DNA of 64,000 bases from Castor canadensis (taxonomy: Eukaryota > Chordata > Mammalia > Rodentia > Castoridae): contig NC_133392.1 in NCBI RefSeq assembly GCF_047511655.1, positions 96,465,042 through 96,529,041 on the forward strand. Direction: 5' to 3'. The notes under the pieces are model-generated. The model ran no database searches, had not been told where the DNA came from, and was given only the letters and a program-made list of their open reading frames with translations. Position numbers and translations under genes: made by a program. This document shows positions 48,482 to 59,330 of the stretch, piece by piece. How positions within the stretch are numbered: the first letter of the stretch is position 1; each line of letters starts with the position of its first letter.

Positions 48482-48605
48482 AAAAAAGCCATTTTAAAAA
48501 AAATTTTCCACTACAAAAAGGGAGAAGAGAAACAAATCTTCTCCACAGGAATCCAAACCCACACAGTATGTCCTACAAAGTTTCTGACCAGATAAACATA
48601 AAATT

Positions 48606-48961
48606 TGTTATGGTTTGAATATGGTTGTTCCGTCCAAAACTCGAATTGGTACTTAATCCACATTAAAAGATAATAAGAGATAGGATCAGACATATTTTAA
48701 GAGGTGGTTAGGGCTCTACCTTCCTGAATGGATTCATCCTTTTATGTGACTAATGGGTTATCTTGAGCCAATTTGGCTAGGTCTCTTGCATGCTCACTGT
48801 TATCTCCTGTTCTCCTAAGCCACATTGAGAATCTGTAAGCAAGAATGTCATTGCTAGATATGGCTTGTCAACCGTAGACCAGAGGCATGATACAAAATAA
48901 ATAACTTTTCTTTATAACTGTGATATTGTGTTATTAGTGATAAAAAATGAGCTAAGATGCA
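48606..48961 (+). mobile_element. Second MaLR-type solo LTR
   Basis: It opens TGTTATGGTTTGAATATGGT and closes GAGCTAAGATGCA (TG...CA). In between are TTAAGAGGTGG, CTGAATGGATTCATC and AATAAATAACTTTTCTTTAT, the last a poly(A)-signal region. It is more diverged than the copy at 31507. No internal sequence adjoins. Confidence 0.7.
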
Positions 48962-49789
48962 AGCCAAGAATCAACAACAGAAGAGAAGGCACAGGTCACT
49001 TAGTCTGCAGAAAAAGGCTGTGGGTCCAGACTTCTCAGCTGTCCATGAAGTACAGATGTGTCTTCTAGGGGAAAGGGCCTTGCTTTCACTTTTGTGGGCT
49101 AAGTAGCTCAATCTTGTCACTTATACAAGAAGAATAATCAGTTCATTTGGGTGTCCTAAGATGTCTGAATTTTGATATGAGCCATTGACAATAGTTGTCT
49201 GGGAAAGTGTGTGGGAAACTTGGGGTCCCATGACGATCAGGTTTAGCACCTCACATCATCATGAAGGCTGCCTTGCTGTTTAGGTAGCTCAGAGTCAGTT
49301 CCTAGAATCTTTTGGATGTTATTGTTTATCCTACTTTGAATCTACAGACCATCACACAGAGTATGTACACTGTAGACATTCGGGAACATTGGTTTAAAAC
49401 TTCATGAATAAGTAGAGGCTATTTAATGTTATACCTGAAGCAACATTGAAGAATACAATATTTGAATTATTTGCTTCTTTATTCAAATGAAAAAAAGTCA
49501 TTTTTCCTTAAGTTTGCAGTGTATAACCTCTCATGAAAAACCAACTTTTCTGTGATGCTACTATGGAAAATACAGTGTGAGCTTCACTGGAGTAAAGTCT
49601 TAGTTTTGTCTTAGGAATCACTCCTCAAAATGGAAACTTGCTCCATGCTGTTATTGTTAACTTACTACAGTTCTTTATTCCAACCATCTAATCAGAAGAG
49701 TTTTTCTTTAATTGGTAAAGAAAATGTGTTCATTATAAAATAAATTTCTCAGAGAGGACTCCGAGATAAATGGGCCTTTGTAACTGGTA
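48962..49789. other. Intergenic DNA, nothing recognised
   Basis: No gene or element supported. Confidence 0.55.
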
Positions 49790-50030
49790 TGGAAGCATGT
49801 GGAGGAGGAAAAAAGCTAGGTAGACACTGCTGAGTTTCTTGTTCAGAGACAGGGAAATGAAGCTATGCTTTCAGCTTGGGATGATAGAGAATTTGGACTT
49901 CATCTTGGGTATATGAAGTTACCAGGAGCCAATGAAGATGTGATCACCACAAAATGAATATGAACTACAACATGGTTTTTGAGATTAAACTAGGGAAATT
50001 AAGAAGTATGCTACATTCTGTTGTTCCCAG
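49790..50030 (+). mobile_element. Third sense copy of the ancient repeat
   Basis: TTTGGACTTCATCTTGGGTA ... ACCAGGAGCCAATGAAGATG TGATCACC parallels the GGACTTTATTCTG...GGAGCCATTG type block. Confidence 0.35.
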
Positions 50031-51247
50031 TACCTTAGTTAATTATTGTACACCTGTGCATACTTTTGCTTTTATTCCACACAATTCTGTGCTAGAATGA
50101 TTTTATATAATAAAAGATAAGTTGAGAGCTGGATACTATACATTAAAAGTTGCATTGAGCAAGTTACTTTACGGTACATAGACCTCTTCGATGCACTCAA
50201 TACAAACCATGAAGTTAAACTTAAAGGTTCTGATAAGAATAGATTCTTTTTTTTTTTTGCCATAAAATTTTTGCACAGTGAGAGAATGAGGAATGAGGTA
50301 CCCTTTAAATTCAAACATAACTGCTTGTTAGGTGTGAGCATTTTATGTTGACAGATGAACAAAATTAATCTGTACTGTTGACAGCCTTATAAGTCCTTCA
50401 GACAAAAAAAAAAAGATCTTAACAAAAGAACAGGGTAAGATTTAGCTATCCTATTGACAAGGACAGTAGGGAAATGGAAGAAAATTAGTATATTTACAGA
50501 ACAACCTCTAAGACCATAATTATATGGTTCTTCTCAAATGCTAGTAATGGACCACAGGAAAGTGTAAACAAGATGCATCACTTAAATATTGGACACATCA
50601 GCCTTAACAATTTTAGCTCTGAAAGTAAAAGCGATGCATAAAATTAATTTCAGTTTCCAAATAAAGGAAGATAGTCAACAGTGGACTCACAATTTTAGTG
50701 ATATGTATTCTTATAAAGTTTTAAAAGAGTACTTTCTTTATATTAAAACTTTTTATTCACAAAAGTATGGGTAGTAAGGAACATTAGAAGATACATTGCC
50801 AGTGACAGAATTTTATTATTAATAAAAATAAAATGAGGAATAACCACAAAGACAAATCTGGCTGAAAGTAAAATTTATTAGTATTTTAATAGAAATATTA
50901 CTATTTGATTTAATAGAAGTCAAATGAAAACCACTGGAAGTGGTTTCTATGTAGCTCAATTAAGAAGAAAAAAAGAAGTGCCTAGGTTAAGGAAGATGTT
51001 AACTACTTATACTGAAATCTGACTTTCATCTTCTAATTTAATGAGATAAAATGAGAAACTCACCCTAAAACAGAATCTCAACCTCAGGATTTAGGATCAA
51101 TTACGTTGACAGTAATTTAACTGCAACTTTGGTCTCTAATAACTAAACAAGTTCACAGCAAACTATAATTATCGTTTAGAAATCTTTCAGTTTTGAACAT
51201 AGTTATGACTTATAAATACCTGAATATCTCCTTAAAGAAAATATTGG
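50031..51247. other. Intergenic DNA, nothing recognised
   Basis: AT-rich. The 96-codon minus frame at 50072-50362 has no domain. Confidence 0.6.
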
Positions 51248-51342
51248 GACTGGGGGTACAGCTCAGTGATAGAGCTTTTCGTAACATGCACAAGGCCCTT
51301 GGTTCAAACCACAGCCCCTACCCCCAAAAAAGAAAGAAAAAT
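51248..51342 (+). mobile_element. ID-type tRNA-derived SINE
   Basis: GGGACTGGGGGTACAGCTCA GTGATAGAGC (A box), CATGCACAAGGCCCTTGG and TTCAAACCACAGCCCC (B box), then a CCCCCAAAAAAGAAAG tail. Confidence 0.88.
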
Positions 51343-52773
51343 TCTTCATTTTTCTAAAGTTCTAGGCTCCACAATCATGATGTCACAAAAAATAAAATTA
51401 GTTTTTCATTTTTCCATATCATTATTATTTGTATGCTAAAGAATATTATTTATATTTCACAAACAAGATTCACTTTCAAAAGATGTCATTTTGTTTTCCC
51501 CTCTCCAGAAGTCCATTTGTCAAATTGTTCTTGGAAATATCAGTAAAACTGATCAGCATCCTAGAGTTCGGTCTTGTCTTGTAAGTCAGTGAATGAAACA
51601 AATGCATCTATCTTTTATAATTTCATATGACAAGAAATCTAATCTTAATGGTTATTTTAAAAATGATTACATATGGTACTGTTTTACAAGAATAAGTAAA
51701 GAGAATAAGTCAGTAGAATAAGTATTATTTGGTATAATTAAAACTTGGAAAATCAAAAACTTAAAGACTGTTGGGAGAAAAACTAGTGCAGCTGGTTTAT
51801 AAAAAAATTAATAGATACATAAGTAAAATAATTAAATATACTCTATACTATAGTCCCTTGTTCAAAAATGTTAAGTTACAAGTTATGTACCAATCATGCA
51901 GTTATGGCACCATGACTTTTGAAAGGTTCAATATTAAACCTTAAAATTTGTCTGATTGCTACATTATAGGCAAAATTATATTTACAATTGGGGAAAACTC
52001 ATCCTTGAAGAAAATTTCTAATACTGAGAAATTGCAAATGATTATCAGTTAGCTAATATACTGTACTTAGACTTCTAGCTTTCTATTTTTTAAGCCAGTC
52101 TCCCCTCACAAAAGGCTATTAATAAAACAGGTCACAAAAGAAAATTAAATCTTTTCTGAGATTAGAGATTTGGACAAGTAAAGAGTAAGAATAAAAAGTC
52201 AATTCCCAAAGTGATAGGAAATTAAGAATAATATTCCCTGTATCTCTGAACCAGAGACTTCTATCTTCAATATGTATATCAATAACAATAATGATAGTTG
52301 ATCAGTACATGATTATAATACCTAATTTTCCTTAAAAGTGAGCAATTGTGGAGAATTGTAAGAAGTTATGATAAATTAGTGGTTAAAGAACACAAAGGAG
52401 ATAAAGTTTAATGTAAAGTACAAGGTATTAGAAACTGAAAGAAATAATTTAAATTACTTGTCTGTCCTGATGGATTCTGTAACCTCTCAGGACATTATTT
52501 TAAACAACTCAATGAAGAAGAGTAATCAACTGTAAATGAATCAGTGCTACAACATGTTGAAAACATAGCTGAAAAGCATAATAATATTAAATGTGAGTTC
52601 ATTTTAACATAGTGTCTATTTTAGAAGTGTCATCCCTTTCAAAAATGAGGTCAGTTTAATATTTGTATAACATGGAAAAATCCCAATAAAGGAAAATAAA
52701 CTAATGACTAATGAAATAATTTAGAAGTCTGATAAAAGGCAAACAATTAATATAGTTGCAAATATGGTTGCAG

Positions 52774-52819
<46 letters not shown>

Positions 52820-55269
52820 CCTCTGTCTGAAACCAGTGCTGGGCTCAAAAAAAAAAAAATCTGTTGCTAAGTGTGGGTGCTAGTCTATAAATCTTTATGA
52901 ACAGAACCTCAGGGAAGAAGAAACCACAGACAACAGAGATATTTGCAAATGTTAAGCAGAATAATGGAGTTAGTGATTTTTCTGAAGGTCACAAAACAAT
53001 TCAACAGCCAGTGTGGGAAGGAACTTGGGTCTCCTTCCTTCCATGAAATGCTGAAAATCACCAGATGCTTTTTCCACCATCTTCTACTGAGAAAATTACT
53101 AGCAGAAAAGTTAGTCAAATATTCCTACTAGTAGTCTTTGGCAGTCAATTTTAAAAAGTTCTTTAAAATAGTAATTTTATTTTCATAATTAGATAATGAA
53201 GATGATGAAATTATTATGGATACCTAAGTACATATTGAAACATTACAATTTATTTATTTTGAAACAAAATATCAACAAGCATTAGACTTAATATAGACTA
53301 CAGATACACAAATTTCAAGGTTCCAAAGTTTGAACATGGTGACATCTTCTCAAAGCTTAGATCATAAACGTAACACAAGACATAAAAGAAACAATTTCTT
53401 CCTCTTCCCACCCCATTTGGAAACTATGAATTTCTGTACAAATAACAATTTTTTTCTTACTTTTTCTTTATCATTAAATGCAAGCGATGGTCCTTCGATG
53501 TATCCAAATTACACAAAATGCATTCAGAAAACTGAAAGACCTCCAAAGCAAGAATTTCCAAAAATATAATTGCGTTTTGACAAATTTTTCTGTGCAGAAT
53601 TTTAGGAAATTATTTGCTTATTCATTCAATCAGCTATTTTTTACTGCTTACTTATCATACTGAAGGAATGTATGGAGCAACAAACAAATGCAAATCCATG
53701 TTTGTGATCTTTGAGTGCTAACAAACCAAGAAGTGTTAACAGACAAGTCTACTTTGTGACACTCAGTTCTTACCCATTCATCAGAGTTCCCTTATACCAG
53801 AGGACTGAGGAACTGCTAAAGCTTCTTGAAATTTCAGCATTAATTATGTTGCAATCAAATTATTCTTCCCCACTTTATACATAGTTCAATTTTCCTTCTC
53901 TCCTTAACTTTCTATCGCACTTTTTCCAATGTTGTTAGTGTTTGCGTTTATGAATATTGTGTCATGGTGCAAAATTTTCCGTGAAATATTGTAATCCTTT
54001 TGACAGTGCTATAGGTAGTGTAAAGACATGAAGAATTACCTACATTTACAAATTGGTGAGAAAAATCCAATAATTTGCAAGAAATTAAATGATTTGGAAC
54101 AAATAATATTTAGAGGTATAGTCACAGGGTTGGACAAACATTGGAATCTAATCACATTATTAACACTTAAGTGAGAATTAGACACTGTCACAAAGGCCCT
54201 AGGAAGATTAGTGTGTTCCTAGTGCGGGTCTTTGTGGGCACAATAAATATACCCTTGAAGAAGGTTTTCAGTAAACTGTGCACTAATTTCCTATATTTAG
54301 ATGTGTTGGATGTAAGTATGGATGGCTGACAGTGACTGTGCTACAGCAGGTAGGTATTTACTGATCCCCAGTAAGGTTAAAGAATCCACTAAAGATAAAA
54401 ACTGGAGTTAAACCTACATATCCACAGTAAATCTTTTCCGTAGCAAACTCCAAACTGTCCAAGAACTTTTCAAAGAAATCCTGTTTAATTTGGTGCTTAG
54501 AAACAGAGCTAAGACAAAACTAATCAGATTTGATAAGATCTCACATTCAAGATGGAATACACCATAAAAGTCACAATCAGGTAAGCAACTTAAAGTGATT
54601 TAACGTCTATGTGCTGTGCTTAGGACAAACTCAAGCTTTAAGTGATTGCTGTATCTTCAGAAGTTAAACATGCCCCAATTTCCAAGGGAAATTTTTTCTT
54701 AAGTAACATAAAGACAGTGAATACAGTGTTACAGCAATTATCTTATATCTATTCCCTTAAAATATACAGACTTTTTCAAGCAATACATTTTTAATGATTT
54801 CGATTTTACAATGTGCAATCTTAAAACTACAAGCATCATTAAACAGTTTGTGTTCACTTGGTTGTCATTTTTTTTCTTGACAAGTAGGAATAAACTTACC
54901 TTTTAATAAGAACACACAGGCAAAAGGAAAGATTGGAAAATATTTTTATAAAGTATTAGAGTTTTAATTTAATTTAATTTTGCTAAATATTAAGCACTAT
55001 ATAAAGAATAACAATATTTTAAAGGATTTGACTGTCTTCTGGGATCTTTGGAATAAAATTGAAGGTTCAGCATGTGTGGCAGGTATGTGGAATAAACTAT
55101 TTTAGAGCAATGATTTTTTTTAAATAGGTGTTGTGTTTCAGTGTATAACTTACTAATAAAATATTTCTATATTAAGCCTTTTGAAGTTAGTTTCTATGTA
55201 ATTAATGTACACTGAAACTCAACGTCATATAACATCACAAATAGAATGAAATCTTTGGAGCACTTAAAA
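51343..55269. other. Intergenic DNA, nothing recognised beyond the CT repeat
   Basis: AT-rich; only the (CT)n at 52775 and a short A-run at 52848 stand out. Confidence 0.6.
52775..52828. repeat. (CT)n microsatellite
   Basis: About 18 CT units, one AT interruption, then CTCTCTCCCTCTGTCTG. Confidence 0.95.
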
Positions 55270-55600
55270 CTTAATACAAAACTGGACTCCTAGCTCTTTG
55301 CCCATCAAAGCAAGTCTTCACCTCAGCTTTCCTATTTTTGTGAATAGTTCTAACCTTTTCCACTCATACAACTAGAAAATTTCCACACTTTGTCTCCAAC
55401 ATATCCTAAAGAAGACAAGCAGACATGAGTTTTTGACCTTACCAAATCAACTGGACCTCAATTTGTCTTTATCTAATCTTTTCTGGAATCTATCTACCCT
55501 TTCCAACCACTCCTCCTCATATACAAGCAGTTGTTGTCAATTCTTGGACAATTTGTAGTCTATTCCTGCTTCCTTGTCTTTGATACTGCATTAAATGCAT
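55270..55600 (-). mobile_element. Possible antisense relic of the ancient repeat
   Basis: CTTGGACAATTTGTAGTCTA TTCCTGCTTCCTTGTC, together with a long pyrimidine-rich context, resembles the 10880 copy. Confidence 0.3.
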
Positions 55601-55844
55601 CATTCCGGCTGCTGTTAGAACTTTTCCATTGAATTGCTGCCCAGTTTAAAGAAAGGGAAAAATGGGGGGTGGGGGAAGAAAAGAAAAGAAAGAAATCTTT
55701 AAAGGAAGAACAAGTATCAAAAAAAAATTTTTGGTGCTGTTTACAGAATTCAAATATCCCTTTCAAACTCCCCAGATAAAACTAGCTGATGGCTTCACTT
55801 CTTGCAACACCTTGAGGGTGCAATCCCTATAGAAGGAGTACAGT

Positions 55845-55975
55845 GAGGTAGCTGAGAGCATGGATTTACAGCAAAATAGCCTGGGTACAAGTCAAGGCTA
55901 CTGACTTAGACTAGCTGTGTGGCTCTGGGCAAATGGAATAACATTTTAGTTCTTTATTTGCTTCATCTATTGTGG
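55845..55975 (+). mobile_element. MIR SINE relic
   Basis: GTAGCTGAGAGCATGGATTT, GCCTGGGTACAAGTCAAGGC and AGCTGTGTGGCTCTGGGCAA are the MIR core in sense orientation. Confidence 0.7.
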
Positions 55976-56284
55976 TGTCACTCTCATTAACTTTCTTTCT
56001 ACATTAAATTAAGCCAGAAAGGGTCTAGGAAAAATGCAGTAAAGAACCAGGGAAATCTGTCTACACATTACCACTTGTGTCTTTGTGACTGATGTCATTG
56101 TGACTAGTTTCAGTTGTTGCCACTGATTTGCAAGTTCCATGGAGTCTGGTGCTCTCTATACAAAGTAGATTTGCAGTAGATATTTGTTAAAGTAAACTTT
56201 AGGATGTAACAAAGGTGTGCTCAACTATTTAAAGGGGAAAATGGCTTGTGTTGATGAACTCATCATCAGTCACTTCTTTTCTTT

Positions 56285-56575
56285 AAATCAACTTTATGTA
56301 AAATTAAATACAATACAGTTTCTTTAATTTACACACAATACAATGCACCCATTTAAAATATGTAATTTGACACCTTTCGGCAAATGGATGTGTTCATACA
56401 ATCACCATCTCAATCAAAATACAGAATATTTCTTGGTACCTTTCTGCAGTCAGCCCCAAGTTTGTCCAGACCTCAGGAAGACATTGATCTGCTCGGTCTT
56501 TGTAGATTTTGCCTGCCAGTTATTTTTAGTTTTTCAAGCTAGAATGCTTTTTATGTTCTGACCTGAATGATGTTT
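56285..56575 (-). mobile_element. Old LINE-1 3' end, antisense
   Basis: CAATGCACCCATTTAAAATA, ATGTGTTCATACAATCACCA and TCAGCCCCAAGTTTGTCCAG resemble the antisense L1M 3' end (the usual CACCCATTTAAAGTG...GTGCAACCATCACC series). It lies about 550 bases upstream of the ADGRL4 CpG region. Confidence 0.6.
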
Positions 56576-57114
56576 CTACATCATCAACTCATATATAAAC
56601 ATGCAAAAGGAAAGTGTGTAAGTTGCACAAATTGTTCAGATGAAGAGGAAGCGCATAAGGATGGATTTTACTTGAAACTTAGTTTGAAAATGGAAAACAG
56701 TTTTTTCACATCCATAGCTGTTTAATTTCTGAAACCTGGCTTTTTTGTTCATTTGTTTGGATTATTTCTTATTCCTTCCTTTCAATCACAGTTCTAACCT
56801 TTACAGCTTGGAAGCATGAGTCCCAGAAATGGCAATACTGAGCGCTAGCAATAAACGCCGCTTTGCTGGACCCAAGGTCTCCGTCCTACTTCTTGGCCCA
56901 CTGTTCTTTATGGACATTTAATTAGTTCGTAGATTTTAGGTTGCAGAGAGGATACCTAAAACCTATTTAGTTCGGGTGCTCTCCCAGGGGGTATACTACA
57001 TGGGTTTTTGGAGAGCTTTGGTTATGGATTACAAACTTTGAGGGTAACACTTTCAAAGCCTCTCCCAGGGAAAAAGGATGCCACAGAGGATCTGCCATGA
57101 TGCTGGGCGTTGGT
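56576..57114. other. Immediate upstream flank of ADGRL4
   Basis: Composition rises in GC from about 56800. There is no repeat and no TATA box. It may include distal promoter sequence. Confidence 0.5.
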
Positions 57115-57222
57115 GGTCACAGACAAGCAGGGACGGGAGCCCAGGTGGCCCGGGGAAAGGGGCAGGAGGCCGGACGTGGCCTGCAGACTCAGGGCTTGAC
57201 ACACACTCTCACACAAAAGAGG

Positions 57223-57243
57223 CCGGAAAGTGTCCGGAGGAAG
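57223..57243 (+). promoter_or_regulatory. ADGRL4: Pair of ETS-like GGAA sites in the ADGRL4 promoter
   Basis: Two GGAA cores 14 bases apart (start to start), on the same strand and 130-150 bases before the ATG, the first in a near-ideal CCGGAA context. Endothelial expression of this receptor makes ERG/FLI1-type regulation plausible. This is motif evidence only. Confidence 0.4.
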
Positions 57244-57370
57244 CCTGTGCGTCACGGGACAGAGCCGGGACCCTGCCGCGCCCGCGCAGCCTTGCTTCCC
57301 GGTGCACCGCCCGCACTGCCAGCCGCGCTCACCGCCACCGCCAGCACCGCCACCTCCGAGGTCGCCGCCA

Positions 57371-57392
57371 ATGAAACTCCTCCCGCTCCTAG
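57371..57392 (+). CDS. ADGRL4: ADGRL4 (ELTD1) coding exon 1: start codon and first part of signal peptide
   Basis: The ATG at 57371 opens seven codons (MKLLPLL) plus one base and is followed directly by a GTGAGT splice donor at 57393. Joined in phase 1 to the exon at 58736 it gives a hydrophobic leader running into an EGF-like module, as at the N terminus of adhesion G protein-coupled receptor L4. No other ATG occurs between about 57105 and 57371 on this strand, so this is the first start codon in the CpG-rich leader. The base at -3 is C and at +4 is A, so the Kozak context is not strong. The product is a seven-pass receptor of endothelial and smooth-muscle cells linked to angiogenesis (family knowledge). 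The transcription start and the extent of the non-coding part of exon 1 cannot be fixed from sequence. The coding part is only 22 bases, so the call depends on the downstream exon. Confidence 0.85.
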
Positions 57393-58735
57393 GTGAGTGC
57401 TAAGCGCCGGGTCCCGAGGTCGCTGGAGGGAACGCCACTTTTTACAAGTTGCAGCTCAAGTGGCAAGCGTATTTGGCAGACCCCGAGGAAAACTGATGCA
57501 GTACCTCTCAGGATGGTTTTGCCTTGGCCTTTCAACTCTGGAGCTTGATATTCAAAGCTAGAGACTCTTACCTTTTTATTCCTCCTGGCCAAGTCCCCAA
57601 AGTCCTCAACGCCTCAGACTTTGACCTTTCTTGAGATCTCCCCACCAAGAAACTTGGGAAATCCAAACCATTAATACTTGAGGGAGGCTTCCTGACATTT
57701 TAAGGGGATTGCCTGCTTAGACTTTAGGTTCATTTAAAATACCATTTTGATGATGCCGTGCGGTAAGACAATAATAAATCACATCTCTGAAGGCGAATTA
57801 ATTCTGGTTTAGACAGTACATAGAGTCTAATGCAGGGCCGGGATGTAGAATTGAATGTTTAAGAATCTCTTGGCACCAGATAAAGACAGTTTATCTCAGA
57901 GGACTGTTTTCAGAACAATGACTTCATGATTCATAGCTGTTCATCTAAGCCTTCCCTTGAGAAGGCCTAGAACAACACCACAAAAAGGAAACAGTCATGT
58001 TTTTTCTTATCTTTCTCTAACAAGCCACAAAATATCATATCCAACCTTATTTTCCATAACTTTGAAATTAAGCCTTTGTATGTTTCATCTCATTTTTGTT
58101 GCTCATATTTGGATGATGTTCCATTTCTGAAAGAACAATCTTTGCACAGTATGTTTAGATTTGGTTTAATTTCCCTAAGGTAAGAAAAAAGTAAAAGAAA
58201 TTTTGTGATTAAAAAAGGCAGAGGTAACAATCACCAAATCATAGCGGGAGGGAAGTACTTGTTTGTTCTTCTGGCTGTTAAGATAGCATCTTAAAATAAC
58301 AATGATTTCAATTTGAAAAGATTCAAATAGCTAATTTACCTTGACTTCTGGAATCAAAAAAAAATTACCCCTGGACAAGGGAAACTGCTTTACAATCATG
58401 CAGTTACCTACCGTTTAAAGTATCTCACCTTGGGGCAAAGCATGATACTGGATCATCATGGTAAACGGTTTTATCACAAAGCTGGATTGTTTATTACATT
58501 ATACTTTGTTGAAATTTTCTTGATAAAGGTTGAAAATGAAAAAGGCAGGCCGTAATGTTCTTGCTTCATTGTTGCTTTTGTGCTATTATTAATAGCTGTT
58601 TCTTTGAGAAAGTTTCATAATCCATTTACCTACATGGAAAGAAAGATGCATATTTGTATTTATTGTACTCTAACTCAGTAATGGGAGGTGTTTTTCTTTC
58701 TGTTTTTGAAAAGATGTATTTCTCTATTTATTCAG
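57393..58735 (+). other. ADGRL4: ADGRL4 intron 1
   Basis: The 1,343-base phase-1 intron starts GTGAGT and ends TTTATTCAG. The first about 60 bases continue the CpG-rich promoter region, and the rest is AT-rich. I recognise no transposable element in it. It is a plausible place for first-intron enhancers, but no element is specifically supported. Confidence 0.85.
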
Positions 58736-58885
58736 TGGGATTTTCCACTTTGCTGAAGTGTTCCCATACTCAAAATTGCACCAAAACACCTTGTCTCCCA
58801 AATGCAAAATGTGAAATACGCAATGGAGCAGAGGCTTGCTACTGCAATGTGGGATTTTCAGGAAATGGTGTCACCATTTGTGAAG
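58736..58885 (+). CDS. ADGRL4: ADGRL4 (ELTD1) coding exon 2: end of signal peptide and first EGF-like domain
   Basis: This 150-base exon is bounded by a polypyrimidine-like tract ending TTCAG at 58735 and a GTAAAC donor at 58886. Both junctions are phase 1, so the exon is symmetric. With exon 1 it encodes residues 8-57. A hydrophobic stretch (about residues 3-14) completes the signal peptide. It is followed by an EGF-like module with all six cysteines at residues 22, 27, 33, 42, 44 and 56, and the GFSGNG turn typical of EGF folds. N21-C22-T23 is an N-glycosylation sequon overlapping the first cysteine. The order and wording match my memory of human ADGRL4 closely enough to name the gene. The next exon should hold a calcium-binding EGF domain, and I do not find it before 64000. 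The frame is also open upstream from 58654, but that part lies before the acceptor and is intron. Confidence 0.93.
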
Positions 58886-59082
58886 GTAAACAGTCTTTAT
58901 TACTTCTTTTGATCTTACTGTGAACTAAATTCTGACATGATTGATTTTCTGTCCTCTAGAAACTAACTTTTATACTGTTAGAGTTCATACTTTTGAAAAA
59001 ACAAAGCTTAATTAACTAAACAGTAAGTTTGAGCTTCCTGTCAAAATTTATACTTTATTATTGATTTTTAATGATTCCATGT

Positions 59083-59183
59083 CATGGGAAGAATGGGGAG
59101 GGGAGGGGAGGGAGGGGAGGGAAAGGGGAGGGGAGGAGAGGGAGAAAAGGGAAAAAGAAAGAGAAAGATCCTGGGGAGTGGGA

Positions 59184-59239
<56 letters not shown>

Positions 59240-59330
59240 GAAAAAAGAGGAGGAGGAGGAGGAGAAGGAGGGGTAGAAGAGGAGAGGAGGTGGGGAGGTG
59301 GAGGAGGAAGAGGAGGAGGAGAGTGAATAG
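59083..59330. repeat. Long polypurine tract with (GA)24 in ADGRL4 intron 2
   Basis: About 250 bases nearly all purine on the + strand: GGGGAGGGGAGG units, a perfect (GA)n at 59188-59236, then GAGGAGGAG units. It starts 200 bases past the exon 2 donor. Such mirror-repeat purine tracts can form triplex DNA. Open frames of Arg/Glu or Pro/Ser/Leu in it are artefacts. Confidence 0.95.

Larger units (their letters stand above)
57115..57435 (+). promoter_or_regulatory. ADGRL4: CpG-rich promoter / 5' UTR region of ADGRL4
   Basis: This is an abrupt GC- and CpG-rich island in otherwise AT-rich DNA, ending just past the first splice donor. No TATA box is seen. ETS-type GGAA cores lie at 57225-57228 (within CCGGAA) and 57239-57242 (within GGAGGAAG), and a CGTCA half-site lies at about 57251. 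ETS factors drive many endothelial genes, so these are reasonable candidate sites, but binding is inferred only. The leader just before the ATG is a run of CCGCC/CCACC units. Confidence 0.75.

Noticed and set aside
47661..48497. 200-codon and other + strand frames over the L1 5' UTR
   Set aside because: They lie antisense within the GC-rich L1 promoter. No ORF0-like or other domain is recognised, and base composition explains them.
57078..57396. Two overlapping 98-99-codon Arg/Ala/Pro-rich frames over the ADGRL4 promoter
   Set aside because: They are out of frame with the ADGRL4 start, arise from CpG-rich composition, and their ATGs lie upstream of the likely leader.
58654..58923. 89-codon frame read as a complete small protein
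   Set aside because: The EGF part begins after a clear splice acceptor at 58735 and ends at a donor at 58886. The flanking codons are intron sequence.
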